Of a stretch of DNA of 20,342 nucleotides, positions 7,239 through 14,589 are shown piece by piece (the stretch's first letter is position 1; the number at the start of each line of letters is the position of its first letter). The position numbers and the translations under genes were made by a program. Source of the stretch: Bacillota bacterium (GTDB lineage Bacteria > Bacillota > Dethiobacteria > DTU022). Where the stretch lies: the NCBI GenBank assembly GCA_012797095.1, contig JAAZPS010000189.1, positions 1 to 20,342 of the forward strand, given 5' to 3'. Below the pieces are notes generated by a model, which was given only the letters and a program-made list of their open reading frames with translations, made no database searches and was not told where the DNA came from.

Positions 7239-7247
7239 TGGTACAAT
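7239..7247 (+). promoter_or_regulatory. Possible extended -10 promoter for the small lipoprotein gene
   Basis: TGG followed by TACAAT (7242-7247) gives an extended -10 element (TGnTATAAT with one mismatch), about 59 bases before the start at 7306. No good -35 is visible, which extended -10 promoters can tolerate. Downstream, AGAAAGCGTTTCAA at 7274-7287 partly resembles a CcpA cre box. Confidence 0.35.
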
Positions 7248-7305
7248 CGGGAAGGATCCCCGGTCATATTATAGAAAGCGTTTCAAAAAGGGGGAGGAGT
7301 TTACC

Positions 7306-7599
7306 GTGAGGAGAAAAGTGCTTCTGGTGGTAATGGCCCTGCTTCTGGCGGTGCTGCTGCTGGCTCTGGCCGGGTGTATTCCCGGTGACGGAAGTTACAG
7401 CGCCGACCGGCCGGCGGGGTTCTTCTGGGGGATCTGGCACGGCTGGATCGCCCCGGTTTCGCTGATCATCGGGCTGTTCAACAGAGATATCAGGGTTTAC
7501 GAAGCGAGCAACGCGGGCTGGTGGTATGATTTTGGTTTCTACATAGCCATTATCAGCGGCTTCGGCGGCCTTTCCCTGTTTCGCCGAAAGAAAAGGTAG
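7306..7599 (+). CDS. Small lipoprotein-like membrane protein
   Basis: This 97-residue protein starts at a GTG behind GGGAGGAG. It opens with a basic, strongly hydrophobic signal ending in a lipobox-like LAGC (Cys24), followed by a short linker (IPGDGSYS) and two more hydrophobic segments. The first is around 39-58 (FFWGIWHGWIAPVSLIIGLF) and the second around 72-92 (WWYDFGFYIAIISGFGGLSL). It ends FRRKKR, a cytoplasmic-type basic anchor. The Trp/Gly-rich pattern and clean start suggest a conserved hypothetical family, but I cannot assign a function. Either lipidation at Cys24 or retention of the first segment as a membrane helix is possible. A 24-codon gene of similar N-terminal design follows 60 bases later. 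Confidence 0.8.
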   Translation: MRRKVLLVVMALLLAVLLLALAGCIPGDGSYSADRPAGFFWGIWHGWIAPVSLIIGLFNRDIRVYEASNAGWWYDFGFYIAIISGFGGLSLFRRKKR

Positions 7600-7659
7600 G
7601 GCTGCCGCGCCGGCCGGGGAAGTCTGCCGGTTCGCCGGTACAACAGGAGGTGTAACAAG

Positions 7660-7734
7660 GTGAATAAGAGATGGATCGGGCTGCTGCTGATCGTCCCGCT
7701 GGTTCTGGCCCTGCTGTCGGGCTGCGCCCCCTGA
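7660..7734 (+). CDS. 24-codon lipoprotein mini-gene
   Basis: A GTG start at 7660 is preceded by a perfect AGGAGG (7645-7650) at 9-base spacing, one of the strongest ribosome binding sites in the window. The product is only a lipoprotein signal: M-N-K-R-W, a hydrophobic core, then the lipobox LSGC (residues 19-22) and a two-residue tail Ala-Pro before TGA. Processing would leave a lipidated Cys-Ala-Pro plus a released signal peptide of 21 residues. The design parallels the preceding gene (GTG, basic N-terminus, lipobox). It could be a truncated duplicate, a lysis- or entericidin-like micro-lipoprotein, or a source of a signal-peptide pheromone; none of these is established. Confidence 0.5.
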   Translation: MNKRWIGLLLIVPLVLALLSGCAP

Positions 7735-8566
7735 TAGAAGGGCGGGGAGTGGTCCACTCCCGGGGCAATCTAAAGGTGATCCGGCGGTTGGGGCGAATGA
7801 AGTTTTATCCCCGCAGGGTGCTGTTTATCTCCGTATCTTTGGACACAGGGCTGATCTTTCGGGGGCGATCATCTTTGACCGGTCGCTTGGCCAGTGTCCG
7901 TGAGCACGCGCGGGGTTGTCAGGGACCGCTTGACGAAGCGGTGGATGGTGCTCCCGGCCGGGTAGTTTTCGTGAGCGAGATAAAAGTATGGGCGAGGCTT
8001 GGCCTCGCCCATGGTGTCTGTTGGAGCACCTTTTCAGCTTATGCGTATCTTTTGCGCCGGCGGAGGCCCAAGCAGGAGCAGTCCGCTCAGCAGGCCCGCG
8101 GCAGGGAGAACCGCTCGCTGCGCTGTGCTGCTTCCCGAAGTGGGCGGCAGCCCGGGTGAGAGGTTCCATTTGGCGCAAAGAGTGATCTTGCCCTCCACAG
8201 ACAGCCAGGAATAATGGAAATTTCATTCTTATTCGGATCCCCATCTCATCTTTATTCGATTCTGCAAAGCATCATCTCCCTGTTATTTTGCAACCTCTTT
8301 CCAGATCCGTTCATCTCACCCCGGAGCCGGTTTTCGGGCGGCCGCCAGAAATGTGGCGCTTCCCCGGGACGAAACCGGTGAATGGGTGAAAGGATTCCCC
8401 TCCCCGAGAAAAGATAAGGTTCGAAAAAGGCAGGTAATTGTCAAGGTTTGTAGAAAATTAAAAGGGGGCAACTGAAACAATCTTGGTAATAGTGCGCTCC
8501 TGTTGCAGCAGCGGTCTTTTCAGCAAAGCAGTTTAAAATATCATGGTCTGCCAGGAGGAGATTAAG
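7735..8566. other. 832-base gene-poor region rich in inverted repeats
   Basis: No frame here has a credible start and family resemblance. Perfect or near-perfect hairpins lie at 7745-7761, 7925-7942 and 7988-8012, with a long-range pair at 7947-7954/8023-8030 followed by TTTT. From about 8180 to 8320 the sequence becomes AT-richer with no feature recognised. A CCGGTTTTCG/CGAAACCGG pair spans about 8331-8382. The final part must include the promoter of the acyl-CoA synthetase gene, but no clear pair of elements was found. Confidence 0.6.
7925..8034 (+). ncRNA. Candidate structured RNA or palindromic element
   Basis: Three nested or adjacent perfect stems occur in 110 bases. ACCGCTT/AAGCGGT encloses GACG (7925-7942). 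GGTGCTCC (7947-7954) pairs with GGAGCACC (8023-8030). Inside that, ATGGGCGAGGC pairs with GCCTCGCCCAT around TTG (7988-8012, 11 bp). The outer stem is followed by TTTT (8031-8034), as a branched terminator would be. No known RNA family was recognised (RNase P, tmRNA, SRP, 6S and common riboswitches were considered by eye). Confidence 0.3.
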
Positions 8567-10357
8567 ATGTGGACATACGAAAAACCGGACAACCTGGTCG
8601 AATGGTGGATTGAAAGCGAAAAGAGATTCAAAGAGAATGTCCTTTTCTGGATGCACAATGAACAGGGGACCCTCGATCCGATCACCTACGGAGAGATCGG
8701 CCGGCGGATCGATCACCTGCGCGGCGGTCTGGCCCGGCTGGGGATCGGCGCGGGCGATGCCGTGGGGGTGATCTCGGGCAACCGGCCGGAATGGGCCGTC
8801 CTGGCCTTTGCCACTTACGGGCGCAGGGCCCGCTATATTCCGATGTACGAGCAGGAGCTACGGCAGACCTGGCGCTATATCATCGAGGACAGCGCGATCA
8901 AGTTTCTCCTGGTCTCGAATGAAAAGATCTACGAGCAGGTGAAGGGCTTTCCGGAGGAGATCCCCACCCTGAAGCAGATCTATCTCATGGAGACGGCGGG
9001 GGAGAACAGCCTGGCCGCCCTGGAGGAGCTGGGCCGGCAGAGCCCGGTCGAGCCGGAGGTGCCCCATCACGATGATATTGCGGTGCTGATCTATACCTCG
9101 GGCACCATTGCCGAACCGAAAGGGGTGCTGCTGACTCACGGGAACCTGACCTACTGCTCCAAAGCGGGTTACAAGATCTATCCCGAGCTCAATGAAGAGT
9201 GCGTCGCCATCTCGATGCTGCCCTGGGCGCATTCCTATGCCCTCAGCGCCGAGATCAACAACTGGATCCAGTTTGGCGGTTCCATCGGTTTCATGAGAGA
9301 TGTCTCCACCCTGACCACCGATATCAAGATCGTAAAACCGCATTACCTGATCTGTGTGCCCCGCCTGTTCAACCGGCTCTATGACGGTATCCAGATGCAG
9401 ATGAGTGACGCCGGCGGAATCAAGAAGAAGCTCTTTGACGCTGCCTGCGCCTTGGCCAGGAAACGGCGGGAGCTCGCCGCAAAGGGGCGCTCGAGTGCGC
9501 TCGTCAATCTGCAGTTTGCCGTTCTGGACAGGCTCGTCTTTGCCAAGATCAGGGAAGCCCTGGGCGGACGGGCGGTCGGCTCGCTCACGGCCAGCGCCGT
9601 GATGAACAAGGAGATCGCCGAGTTCTTCAACGATGTCGGGGTGCCGATCTACGATTGTTACGGCCTTACGGAGGCGGCCCCGGCGGTGACGATGAACAGC
9701 CGGGCCAGATGGCGTATCGGCAGCGTGGGCCAGGTGCTTGAAGGGCAGCGGGTGGTCATCGACCGCTCCGTGGTTGAAGAGGGGGCCACTGACGGTGAGG
9801 TCGTTGTTTACGGCCCCAATATCATGAAGGGCTATCACAACAAGCCCGAAGAGACTGCGGCGGTGCTGACTCCTGACGGCGCTCTCAGGACCGGGGATCG
9901 CGGCTATCTCGACGAGGACGGCTATCTCTGGATCACCGGCCGGATCAAGGAGCAGTACAAGCTGCTGAACGGGAAATATGTCTTTCCTGCGGCCATCGAG
10001 GAAGAGATCAAGTTGCTTCCGGCTGTGGCCAATGCGATGATCTACGGAGACGGCAAACCCTACAATATCTGCCTCGTCATTCCCGATTTTGAGGTGGCCG
10101 CCCGCTGGGCTGCAGAGAAGGGCGTCTCCAGCCGCCCGGGCGATCTGCTGGCCAACAGGGAATTCACCGAGATGATCGAGCAGCAGATCATCCAGATATT
10201 GACGGGAACTTTCGGCAAATACGAGATCCCGCGTCGGTTTATCTTCCTGGAGGAGGATTTTACCATTGAAAACCGCATGCTTACCCAGACGATGAAGGTG
10301 AAGCGGCGGGTGGTGCTGAATAGATATGATCAGCAGATCGAAGCGCTCTATGACTAG
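8567..10357 (+). CDS. AMP-forming acyl-CoA synthetase (long-chain type)
   Basis: This 596-residue member of the ANL superfamily activates a carboxylic acid with ATP to an acyl-adenylate and then forms the CoA thioester. Motifs in order are the phosphate loop YTSGTIAEPKG (from 176), YGLTEAAP (365-372), TGDRGYLDEDG (from 442), the hinge GRIKEQYK (458-465), and a C-terminal QTMKVKRR with the likely catalytic Lys577. Overall layout and length resemble FadD15/ACSL-type long-chain fatty acyl-CoA synthetases. The loop departs from the usual TSGTTGxPKG, having Ile-Ala in place of Thr-Gly. ATG at 8567 is chosen because AGGAGG at 8553-8558 lies 8 bases before it; an ATG at 8543 has no RBS. The gene stands alone, so the substrate chain length is not indicated by context. 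Confidence 0.92.
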   Translation: MWTYEKPDNLVEWWIESEKRFKENVLFWMHNEQGTLDPITYGEIGRRIDHLRGGLARLGIGAGDAVGVISGNRPEWAVLAFATYGRRARYIPMYEQELRQTWRYIIEDSAIKFLLVSNEKIYEQVKGFPEEIPTLKQIYLMETAGENSLAALEELGRQSPVEPEVPHHDDIAVLIYTSGTIAEPKGVLLTHGNLTYCSKAGYKIYPELNEECVAISMLPWAHSYALSAEINNWIQFGGSIGFMRDVSTLTTDIKIVKPHYLICVPRLFNRLYDGIQMQMSDAGGIKKKLFDAACALARKRRELAAKGRSSALVNLQFAVLDRLVFAKIREALGGRAVGSLTASAVMNKEIAEFFNDVGVPIYDCYGLTEAAPAVTMNSRARWRIGSVGQVLEGQRVVIDRSVVEEGATDGEVVVYGPNIMKGYHNKPEETAAVLTPDGALRTGDRGYLDEDGYLWITGRIKEQYKLLNGKYVFPAAIEEEIKLLPAVANAMIYGDGKPYNICLVIPDFEVAARWAAEKGVSSRPGDLLANREFTEMIEQQIIQILTGTFGKYEIPRRFIFLEEDFTIENRMLTQTMKVKRRVVLNRYDQQIEALYD

Positions 10358-10410
10358 CTGCTAAAGACGCTCCCGTCTTGCAAAAGATGGTGCTGTTCGA
10401 GCAATAGACG

Positions 10411-10469
10411 GCCCCGCACGGCAGCCTTTGTCTCCGGCAGCCTTTTATCGGTGACGCCGGGGCGCTTTT
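10411..10469 (+). terminator. Possible terminator after the acyl-CoA synthetase gene
   Basis: GCCCCG (10411-10416) can pair with CGGGGC (10458-10463), or GCCGG at 10456-10460 with CCGGC at 10434-10438. Both alternatives end in GCTTTT. A small AAGACG/CGTCTT hairpin at 10364-10379 lies just after the stop codon. The structure is branched and the T-run is short. Confidence 0.4.
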
Positions 10470-10485
10470 CAAGATCGCAAGCAAC

Positions 10486-10511
10486 CTATTTCCCCGGAAA
10501 TAGTTCCGGAA
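10486..10511 (+). promoter_or_regulatory. Overlapping inverted repeats ahead of the esterase operon
   Basis: CTATTTCC and GGAAATAG form an 8-bp inverted repeat around CC (10486-10503). Overlapping it, CCGGAA and TTCCGG pair around the tetraloop ATAG (10494-10509). The two structures share bases and exclude each other. AAAGGG, the ribosome binding site, begins immediately after. It could be a repressor operator or an RNA switch at the head of the four-gene cluster. Confidence 0.4.
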
Positions 10512-10524
10512 AGGGCGTATCGAG

Positions 10525-12255
10525 ATGGTGAACCGGACGATCAAGTTGATCCTTGCGGTCAGTATTCTGACAGCAGGGCTCTCGCTTATGGCGATTGCAG
10601 GGGGGCTGCTCCACCTGCTGCTACCGCTCCCCGCGGCGGCGGACAGCGCTTGCGGGATCTTTTTCCTGCTGGCCCTGATCTCGCTGAACCTGCTCATCTA
10701 TCTGCAGGACCGTGCTGTTGAACGGGGCGATTATCTGGGGCGGCGCCTGCACCGCCGGGGTTACCTCTGGCTGGCGGTGCTTATCGGCGGCCAGCTGCTG
10801 CTGGTGGGGTTGAATATGCTGCCGGCGCTTTTCTACAGCAGCCGGTTCAACGGAGCGATCTACGGGGGGATCTACCTGCTCTATCTGGGGCTTCCTGCGG
10901 CCGGGTTTGTCGCGGCCCGGGAGAGCCTTGCTGCAGTCAGGGCAGGGTTTCCGTTGCAGTGGGGCCGCTCGCTGAAAGGAGCGGGAAGGGAGGGCCGCTT
11001 CAAAAAAACGGTGTGCACGCTCTGCTATCTTTTTCTGCTCGCCGAGACGGCCAGCCTCTACCTTTTTTTCAGCGGCGACCGTTCCATCTTCTACGAAAGC
11101 GCACCCCAGGTTGTGGAGGTATTTCTCTCGGGGTACTCGCTCTACCATGCCCTGGTCGTCCTGAGCACGACGGTTTTGCTGTTGAAACTGCAGCACCGGC
11201 CTGGCAGCGCCGGCACTGCACTGACCGGAGCGCTGGGGCTGCTCTGTTTCGGCGCCTATCTGCTGCCCCTGGTGGCGGTCCCGGCAACCTGTGCCGGGGC
11301 GGATGCCGAATTTACCCGCGTCTTCGGCGAGGCCGAGCCGGAACTTTCCGCTTCCGGCTGGCGGGAGCATCTTCAGGCCAAACCGTTCTCCCTGCCGGCC
11401 TATTTTCTGGGGGTTCCCCCGGGGGAGTACCGCTATCAAAAGAATGTTCTCTTCTACGAGGGGGGCACAAGCGGGGCGGACGAAGGGCTGAAGCTCCATG
11501 TCGATATCTTCATGCCCCCTGCGGGCGGTGAGAATCTGCCGGGTCGGGGGACGGCGCTGCTCCGGATCCACGGGGGCGCCTGGATCGCCGGCGACAAGGG
11601 CTACGGCAATATGATGCAGGTGAACAAATATTTTGCCTCCCGGGGCTACACGGTCTTCGATCTGCAGTACGGCCTGACCGACCGGATCAGGCTGACCGCC
11701 CTGCAGCCGTACCTGGGGCAGGCGCCGGGACGGGTCGGTCCCTACACCCTGGACGATATGGTCCGCCACCTGGGCATATTCACCCGCTATCTGGCCGAGC
11801 ATGCCGCCGCCTACGAGCTCGATCTCGATTCGGTCTTCGTCTCCGGCGGCTCCGCCGGAGGGCAGCTGGCAACGGCGGTGGCCCTGGCTCTCTCCGGGGG
11901 CGGCCACGGCGATCTGTTTAGCGACGAGCTCAAGATCAGGGGCTTCCTGCCCCTGTACCCGGCCAACGATACGGGCTTTTTGCCGGAGATCGGCGGGGCG
12001 GCGGAATGGCTCGATGTAGCGCTGCTGTTGGATGAACAGAGCCCCCCCTGCCTGCTCTACCAGGGCCGGCAGGACGGCCAGGTCTCCCCGGAGACGGCGA
12101 GGCGGTTTCAGGAAACCTACTGCCGGGCGGGAAATGAACGGTGCGCTCTGCTGGAGTTCAACTGGGCCGGGCATGCCAGCGACTTTTATTTCCCGGGCAT
12201 CTTCAATCAGATCTGGCTCTACTACATGGAACGTTTCATCGCCCTGCACCGCTGA
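10525..12255 (+). CDS. Polytopic membrane protein fused to an HSL-type alpha/beta-hydrolase
   Basis: This is a 576-residue two-part protein. Residues 1 to about 265 are strongly hydrophobic with roughly six or seven membrane segments. Residues about 310-576 form an alpha/beta-hydrolase of the hormone-sensitive-lipase/esterase type. The oxyanion-hole motif is HGGAW (349-353), the nucleophile elbow is GGSAGG with Ser443, and Asp517 (GRQDGQ) and His550 (WAGHASDF) complete the triad. The last membrane segments end near PLVAVPATC (about 255), so the catalytic domain lies on one face of the membrane, possibly outside. Substrates of this family are short acyl esters or lipids; the real one is unknown. 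AAAGGG lies 9 bases before the ATG. It heads a cluster with the J-domain, HIRAN and amidohydrolase genes (gaps of 48, 12 and 38 bases). Confidence 0.88.
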   Translation: MVNRTIKLILAVSILTAGLSLMAIAGGLLHLLLPLPAAADSACGIFFLLALISLNLLIYLQDRAVERGDYLGRRLHRRGYLWLAVLIGGQLLLVGLNMLPALFYSSRFNGAIYGGIYLLYLGLPAAGFVAARESLAAVRAGFPLQWGRSLKGAGREGRFKKTVCTLCYLFLLAETASLYLFFSGDRSIFYESAPQVVEVFLSGYSLYHALVVLSTTVLLLKLQHRPGSAGTALTGALGLLCFGAYLLPLVAVPATCAGADAEFTRVFGEAEPELSASGWREHLQAKPFSLPAYFLGVPPGEYRYQKNVLFYEGGTSGADEGLKLHVDIFMPPAGGENLPGRGTALLRIHGGAWIAGDKGYGNMMQVNKYFASRGYTVFDLQYGLTDRIRLTALQPYLGQAPGRVGPYTLDDMVRHLGIFTRYLAEHAAAYELDLDSVFVSGGSAGGQLATAVALALSGGGHGDLFSDELKIRGFLPLYPANDTGFLPEIGGAAEWLDVALLLDEQSPPCLLYQGRQDGQVSPETARRFQETYCRAGNERCALLEFNWAGHASDFYFPGIFNQIWLYYMERFIALHR

Positions 12256-12303
12256 GGGGGGAGCGGATGATCTGGCCGCGGCTCTATCTTTGCAGGAGAC
12301 GGC

Positions 12304-13146
12304 ATGATAAAGGTGGGAACAAAATTGTCACGACAGCTGGATCTATCCAGGGAATTTGCCGCGCTGAAGGAGAAACGGCGGCGGCTGCGGCGGGAACTGG
12401 CCAAGCTGGTCGTCGATCGGGAGGAACTGCTCCATACAGTCAAGCCGAATCTGGAAGCCAGTTATTACACTGCTATCGGCCGGGAGCAGCACCGCCTTTT
12501 TACGGTGCGCAACGAAGTCCTGAGAACGCGGCGCCAGATCGAGCTGATCCGGGCGGCGCTCAACCGGGGGGAAGAGCCCGATCTGAAGCGGATCGAGAAG
12601 CGCCTCGATGAGGAGATGCGGCAGTGGATCGAAGAACTGCAGGAGCTGGGCCAGAGAATAAGGTGGGCCGAATACCGCGAGCAGCTGCCGGTGCTCTCCG
12701 CGAGCGAGGCGCGGGAGCTGAAACAGCTCTACCGGAAGCTGGTCCGAAAGCTTCATCCTGATTTCAATGAAGCGTTTCCCGAAAACTTCCGCTATCTCTG
12801 GGAAAGGGTCAACACCGCCTACCGGAACGGTGATCTGGAGGAGCTGCAGACGCTGGCGCTTCTGCTCTCGAAGGAAGAAGCAGTCCTGCCGGAGCCTTCC
12901 ACGATGGAGCAGCTGGCCGCCGATGTCGAAAGATTGACCGAGGGCATTGAGAAGATCTTGAAGCAGATCGGTGTGATACAGGAGCAGTTCCCGTTCAACG
13001 TCCGCGACAAACTGGCCGACAGAGACTGGGTTGAGGCGCAGCGGAATATTGTAGCAAAGCAGCTTGACGAGATGGAGCAACACCGCCTGACTTACCGCTC
13101 CATTCTCGCGAAACTCGGCAGTGGGGACAGCTATTTCATTCACTAA
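12304..13146 (+). CDS. Coiled-coil J-domain protein
   Basis: This 280-residue protein has a charged, heptad-rich N-terminal half (about 14-125, likely coiled coil), a J-domain-like segment (about 132-185) and a second helical region (about 200-270). The J segment carries the Hsp70-activating tripeptide HPD at 151-153, preceded by the helix LKQLYRKLVRKL and followed by NFRYLWERVNTAY, as in helices II and III of DnaJ. It lacks the Gly/Phe and zinc-finger parts of DnaJ, so it is a specialised co-chaperone that would recruit DnaK to a particular client. AGGAGA lies upstream with 4-5 base spacing. It ends 12 bases before the HIRAN gene, which makes translational linkage likely. Confidence 0.85.
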   Translation: MIKVGTKLSRQLDLSREFAALKEKRRRLRRELAKLVVDREELLHTVKPNLEASYYTAIGREQHRLFTVRNEVLRTRRQIELIRAALNRGEEPDLKRIEKRLDEEMRQWIEELQELGQRIRWAEYREQLPVLSASEARELKQLYRKLVRKLHPDFNEAFPENFRYLWERVNTAYRNGDLEELQTLALLLSKEEAVLPEPSTMEQLAADVERLTEGIEKILKQIGVIQEQFPFNVRDKLADRDWVEAQRNIVAKQLDEMEQHRLTYRSILAKLGSGDSYFIH

Positions 13147-13158
13147 AGGGGTGTTTCC

Positions 13159-13557
13159 ATGGGCGGGGGGTTGGTACCGTCAGACAAAAAGAGTTGGCAG
13201 TTGATCCAGGGCTATTTCGGAGGAGATATCCGGATCGCACCCTTTATCCAGGAGATCTTTCTTCTGGAATGCCATATTGCCGGGACCGGCTACCGGGATC
13301 TGGATCGGGTTGAGCCCGAGCTCGCGCCGGGCGATCCGCTGCTTTTCAAACGCGAGCTGGACAATATCCACGATCATCTGGCGGTGGCGATCTACGATCA
13401 AAAAGAGCGCAAGCTGGGCTATCTGCCGCGGGCCAAAAACGAGGTGCCCGCCCGGCTGATGGATGCGGGGAAGCTGCTTTTTGGCAAGATCGAGACCAGC
13501 GAGCGGATCGATCAGTGGCTGAAGATTACGGTACGGGTCTATATGAAAGATCTGTAA
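13159..13557 (+). CDS. Stand-alone HIRAN-domain protein
   Basis: This 132-residue protein is almost entirely a HIRAN domain (about 33-128). Visible signatures are the first strand FLLECHIAGTGYRD, the PGDPLLFKREL turn and the AVAIYDQ, KLGYLPR and LMDAGKLLFGKI blocks. HIRAN domains bind DNA ends, notably single-stranded 3' ends in the eukaryotic helicase HLTF; bacterial stand-alone versions are largely uncharacterised. The start at 13159 has AAGGGG 7 bases upstream. Co-translation with the J-domain gene suggests a shared complex, for example chaperone-assisted handling of a DNA-bound protein; this is inference. Confidence 0.85.
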   Translation: MGGGLVPSDKKSWQLIQGYFGGDIRIAPFIQEIFLLECHIAGTGYRDLDRVEPELAPGDPLLFKRELDNIHDHLAVAIYDQKERKLGYLPRAKNEVPARLMDAGKLLFGKIETSERIDQWLKITVRVYMKDL

Positions 13558-13595
13558 TGACCGGCAGTTGATATTTTCAAAAAGGGGTGAGCGGT

Positions 13596-14456
13596 ATGGG
13601 GAGCGGCGTCTGCGTGGAACCGGTGATCGATAGCCATGTTCATATTATCTCGCCGGAGCTGTGCCGGGAGGTGCAGCCCCACATTCTGAAGGATGATTTT
13701 CTCTCACAGATCTGCTCCAGTCCGCAGCACCGCTTTGTCTCGGCCGATGAGCTGCTCGAGGAGATGGATCGCTGCGGCGTGACCCGGGCGGCCATCTGCA
13801 GCTTTCCCTTTGCCGACGAGGGGCTCTGCCGGGCGATCAATGATTACCTGCTCGGGGCCGCCCGGGAGCATCCGCAGCGGTTTCTGCCGATGGCGGCGGT
13901 CGATCCGCGGCAGCGCTGGATGGAGCGGGAGATCGCCCGCTGCGACGAGGCCGGGGCGGCGGGGGTGGGGGAGCTCTTCCCCTGGGGGCAGAATTTCGAT
14001 CTGGCCGGGGCGGCGGCGGCCCGGCTGGCCGGCTGCTGCCGCGAAAGGGGGCTGCCCCTGCTGCTCCATATCAACGAGCCGGTCGGTCACCCCTATGCCG
14101 GCAAGGGCACGGTTTGCGTCAAGGAGGGCGCCGCTTTTGCCCTGGCGCACCCCCGGCTGCAGATCATCTACGCTCACTGGGGCGGGGGCCTCCTCTTCTA
14201 TGAGCTGATGCCCGAAATCAAGCGGGGGCTGAAGGATGTCTACTACGATACCGCTGCCGGCCCCTTCCTGTACCAACCCGGGATCTATCGAACCGCCCGG
14301 GAGATCGGGGTCCTGCACAAGATTCTGCTCGGCACCGATTACCCGCTCATCTCGCCGGGGCGCTACCTGAAGGAGCTGGCTGCTTCGGGATTGAGCCCGG
14401 CCGAGCAGCGGCTGATCCGCGGCGAGAATGCGGCGAAGCTTTTTGCCGGAGCATGA
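13596..14456 (+). CDS. Amidohydrolase-2 family TIM-barrel hydrolase
   Basis: This 286-residue metal-dependent hydrolase or decarboxylase belongs to the amidohydrolase superfamily (PF04909-like). The metal-binding motif is DSHVHI (His14, His16). It also has LLLHINEP with a barrel histidine, YAHWGGG with a second, and LLGTDYPLI with the catalytic Asp. ATG at 13596 is preferred over the GTG nine bases earlier because GGGG at 13584-13587 then lies 8 bases away. The family includes decarboxylases and lactonases as well as uncharacterised enzymes, and the substrate is not evident. It is the last gene of the cluster and is followed by two strong hairpins. Confidence 0.9.
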   Translation: MGSGVCVEPVIDSHVHIISPELCREVQPHILKDDFLSQICSSPQHRFVSADELLEEMDRCGVTRAAICSFPFADEGLCRAINDYLLGAAREHPQRFLPMAAVDPRQRWMEREIARCDEAGAAGVGELFPWGQNFDLAGAAAARLAGCCRERGLPLLLHINEPVGHPYAGKGTVCVKEGAAFALAHPRLQIIYAHWGGGLLFYELMPEIKRGLKDVYYDTAAGPFLYQPGIYRTAREIGVLHKILLGTDYPLISPGRYLKELAASGLSPAEQRLIRGENAAKLFAGA

Positions 14457-14544
14457 TCGGGAAAACGGCGCCCGCTGCAAGGTAATCACGCTGGCTGGAG
14501 AGAATTATCCTGTTTCAGGGTAGATTTTTTGACGCGGACAGAGT

Positions 14545-14570
14545 TCAGCCCCGGGAGTGATCGGGGCTGA
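14545..14570. repeat. 9-bp hairpin in the convergent gap
   Basis: TCAGCCCCG pairs perfectly with CGGGGCTGA around an eight-base loop (14554-14561). It precedes the stronger terminator hairpin and lies between the convergent amidohydrolase and htpX genes. There is no T-run directly after it, so it may stabilise 3' ends rather than terminate. Confidence 0.55.
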
Positions 14571-14589
14571 TGAAGATGCTGTCTGACGG

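Noticed and set aside
7671..8159. 162-codon plus-strand frame and 139-codon antisense frame across the hairpin-rich gap
   Set aside because: Arg/Gly/Pro-rich low-information translations without RBS that run through perfect hairpins; typical spurious frames in GC-rich DNA.
10621..12249. 542-codon antisense frame opposite the esterase gene
   Set aside because: It mirrors a strongly supported gene (catalytic triad, RBS, membrane pattern) and has no domain of its own; such long shadows are expected at this GC content.
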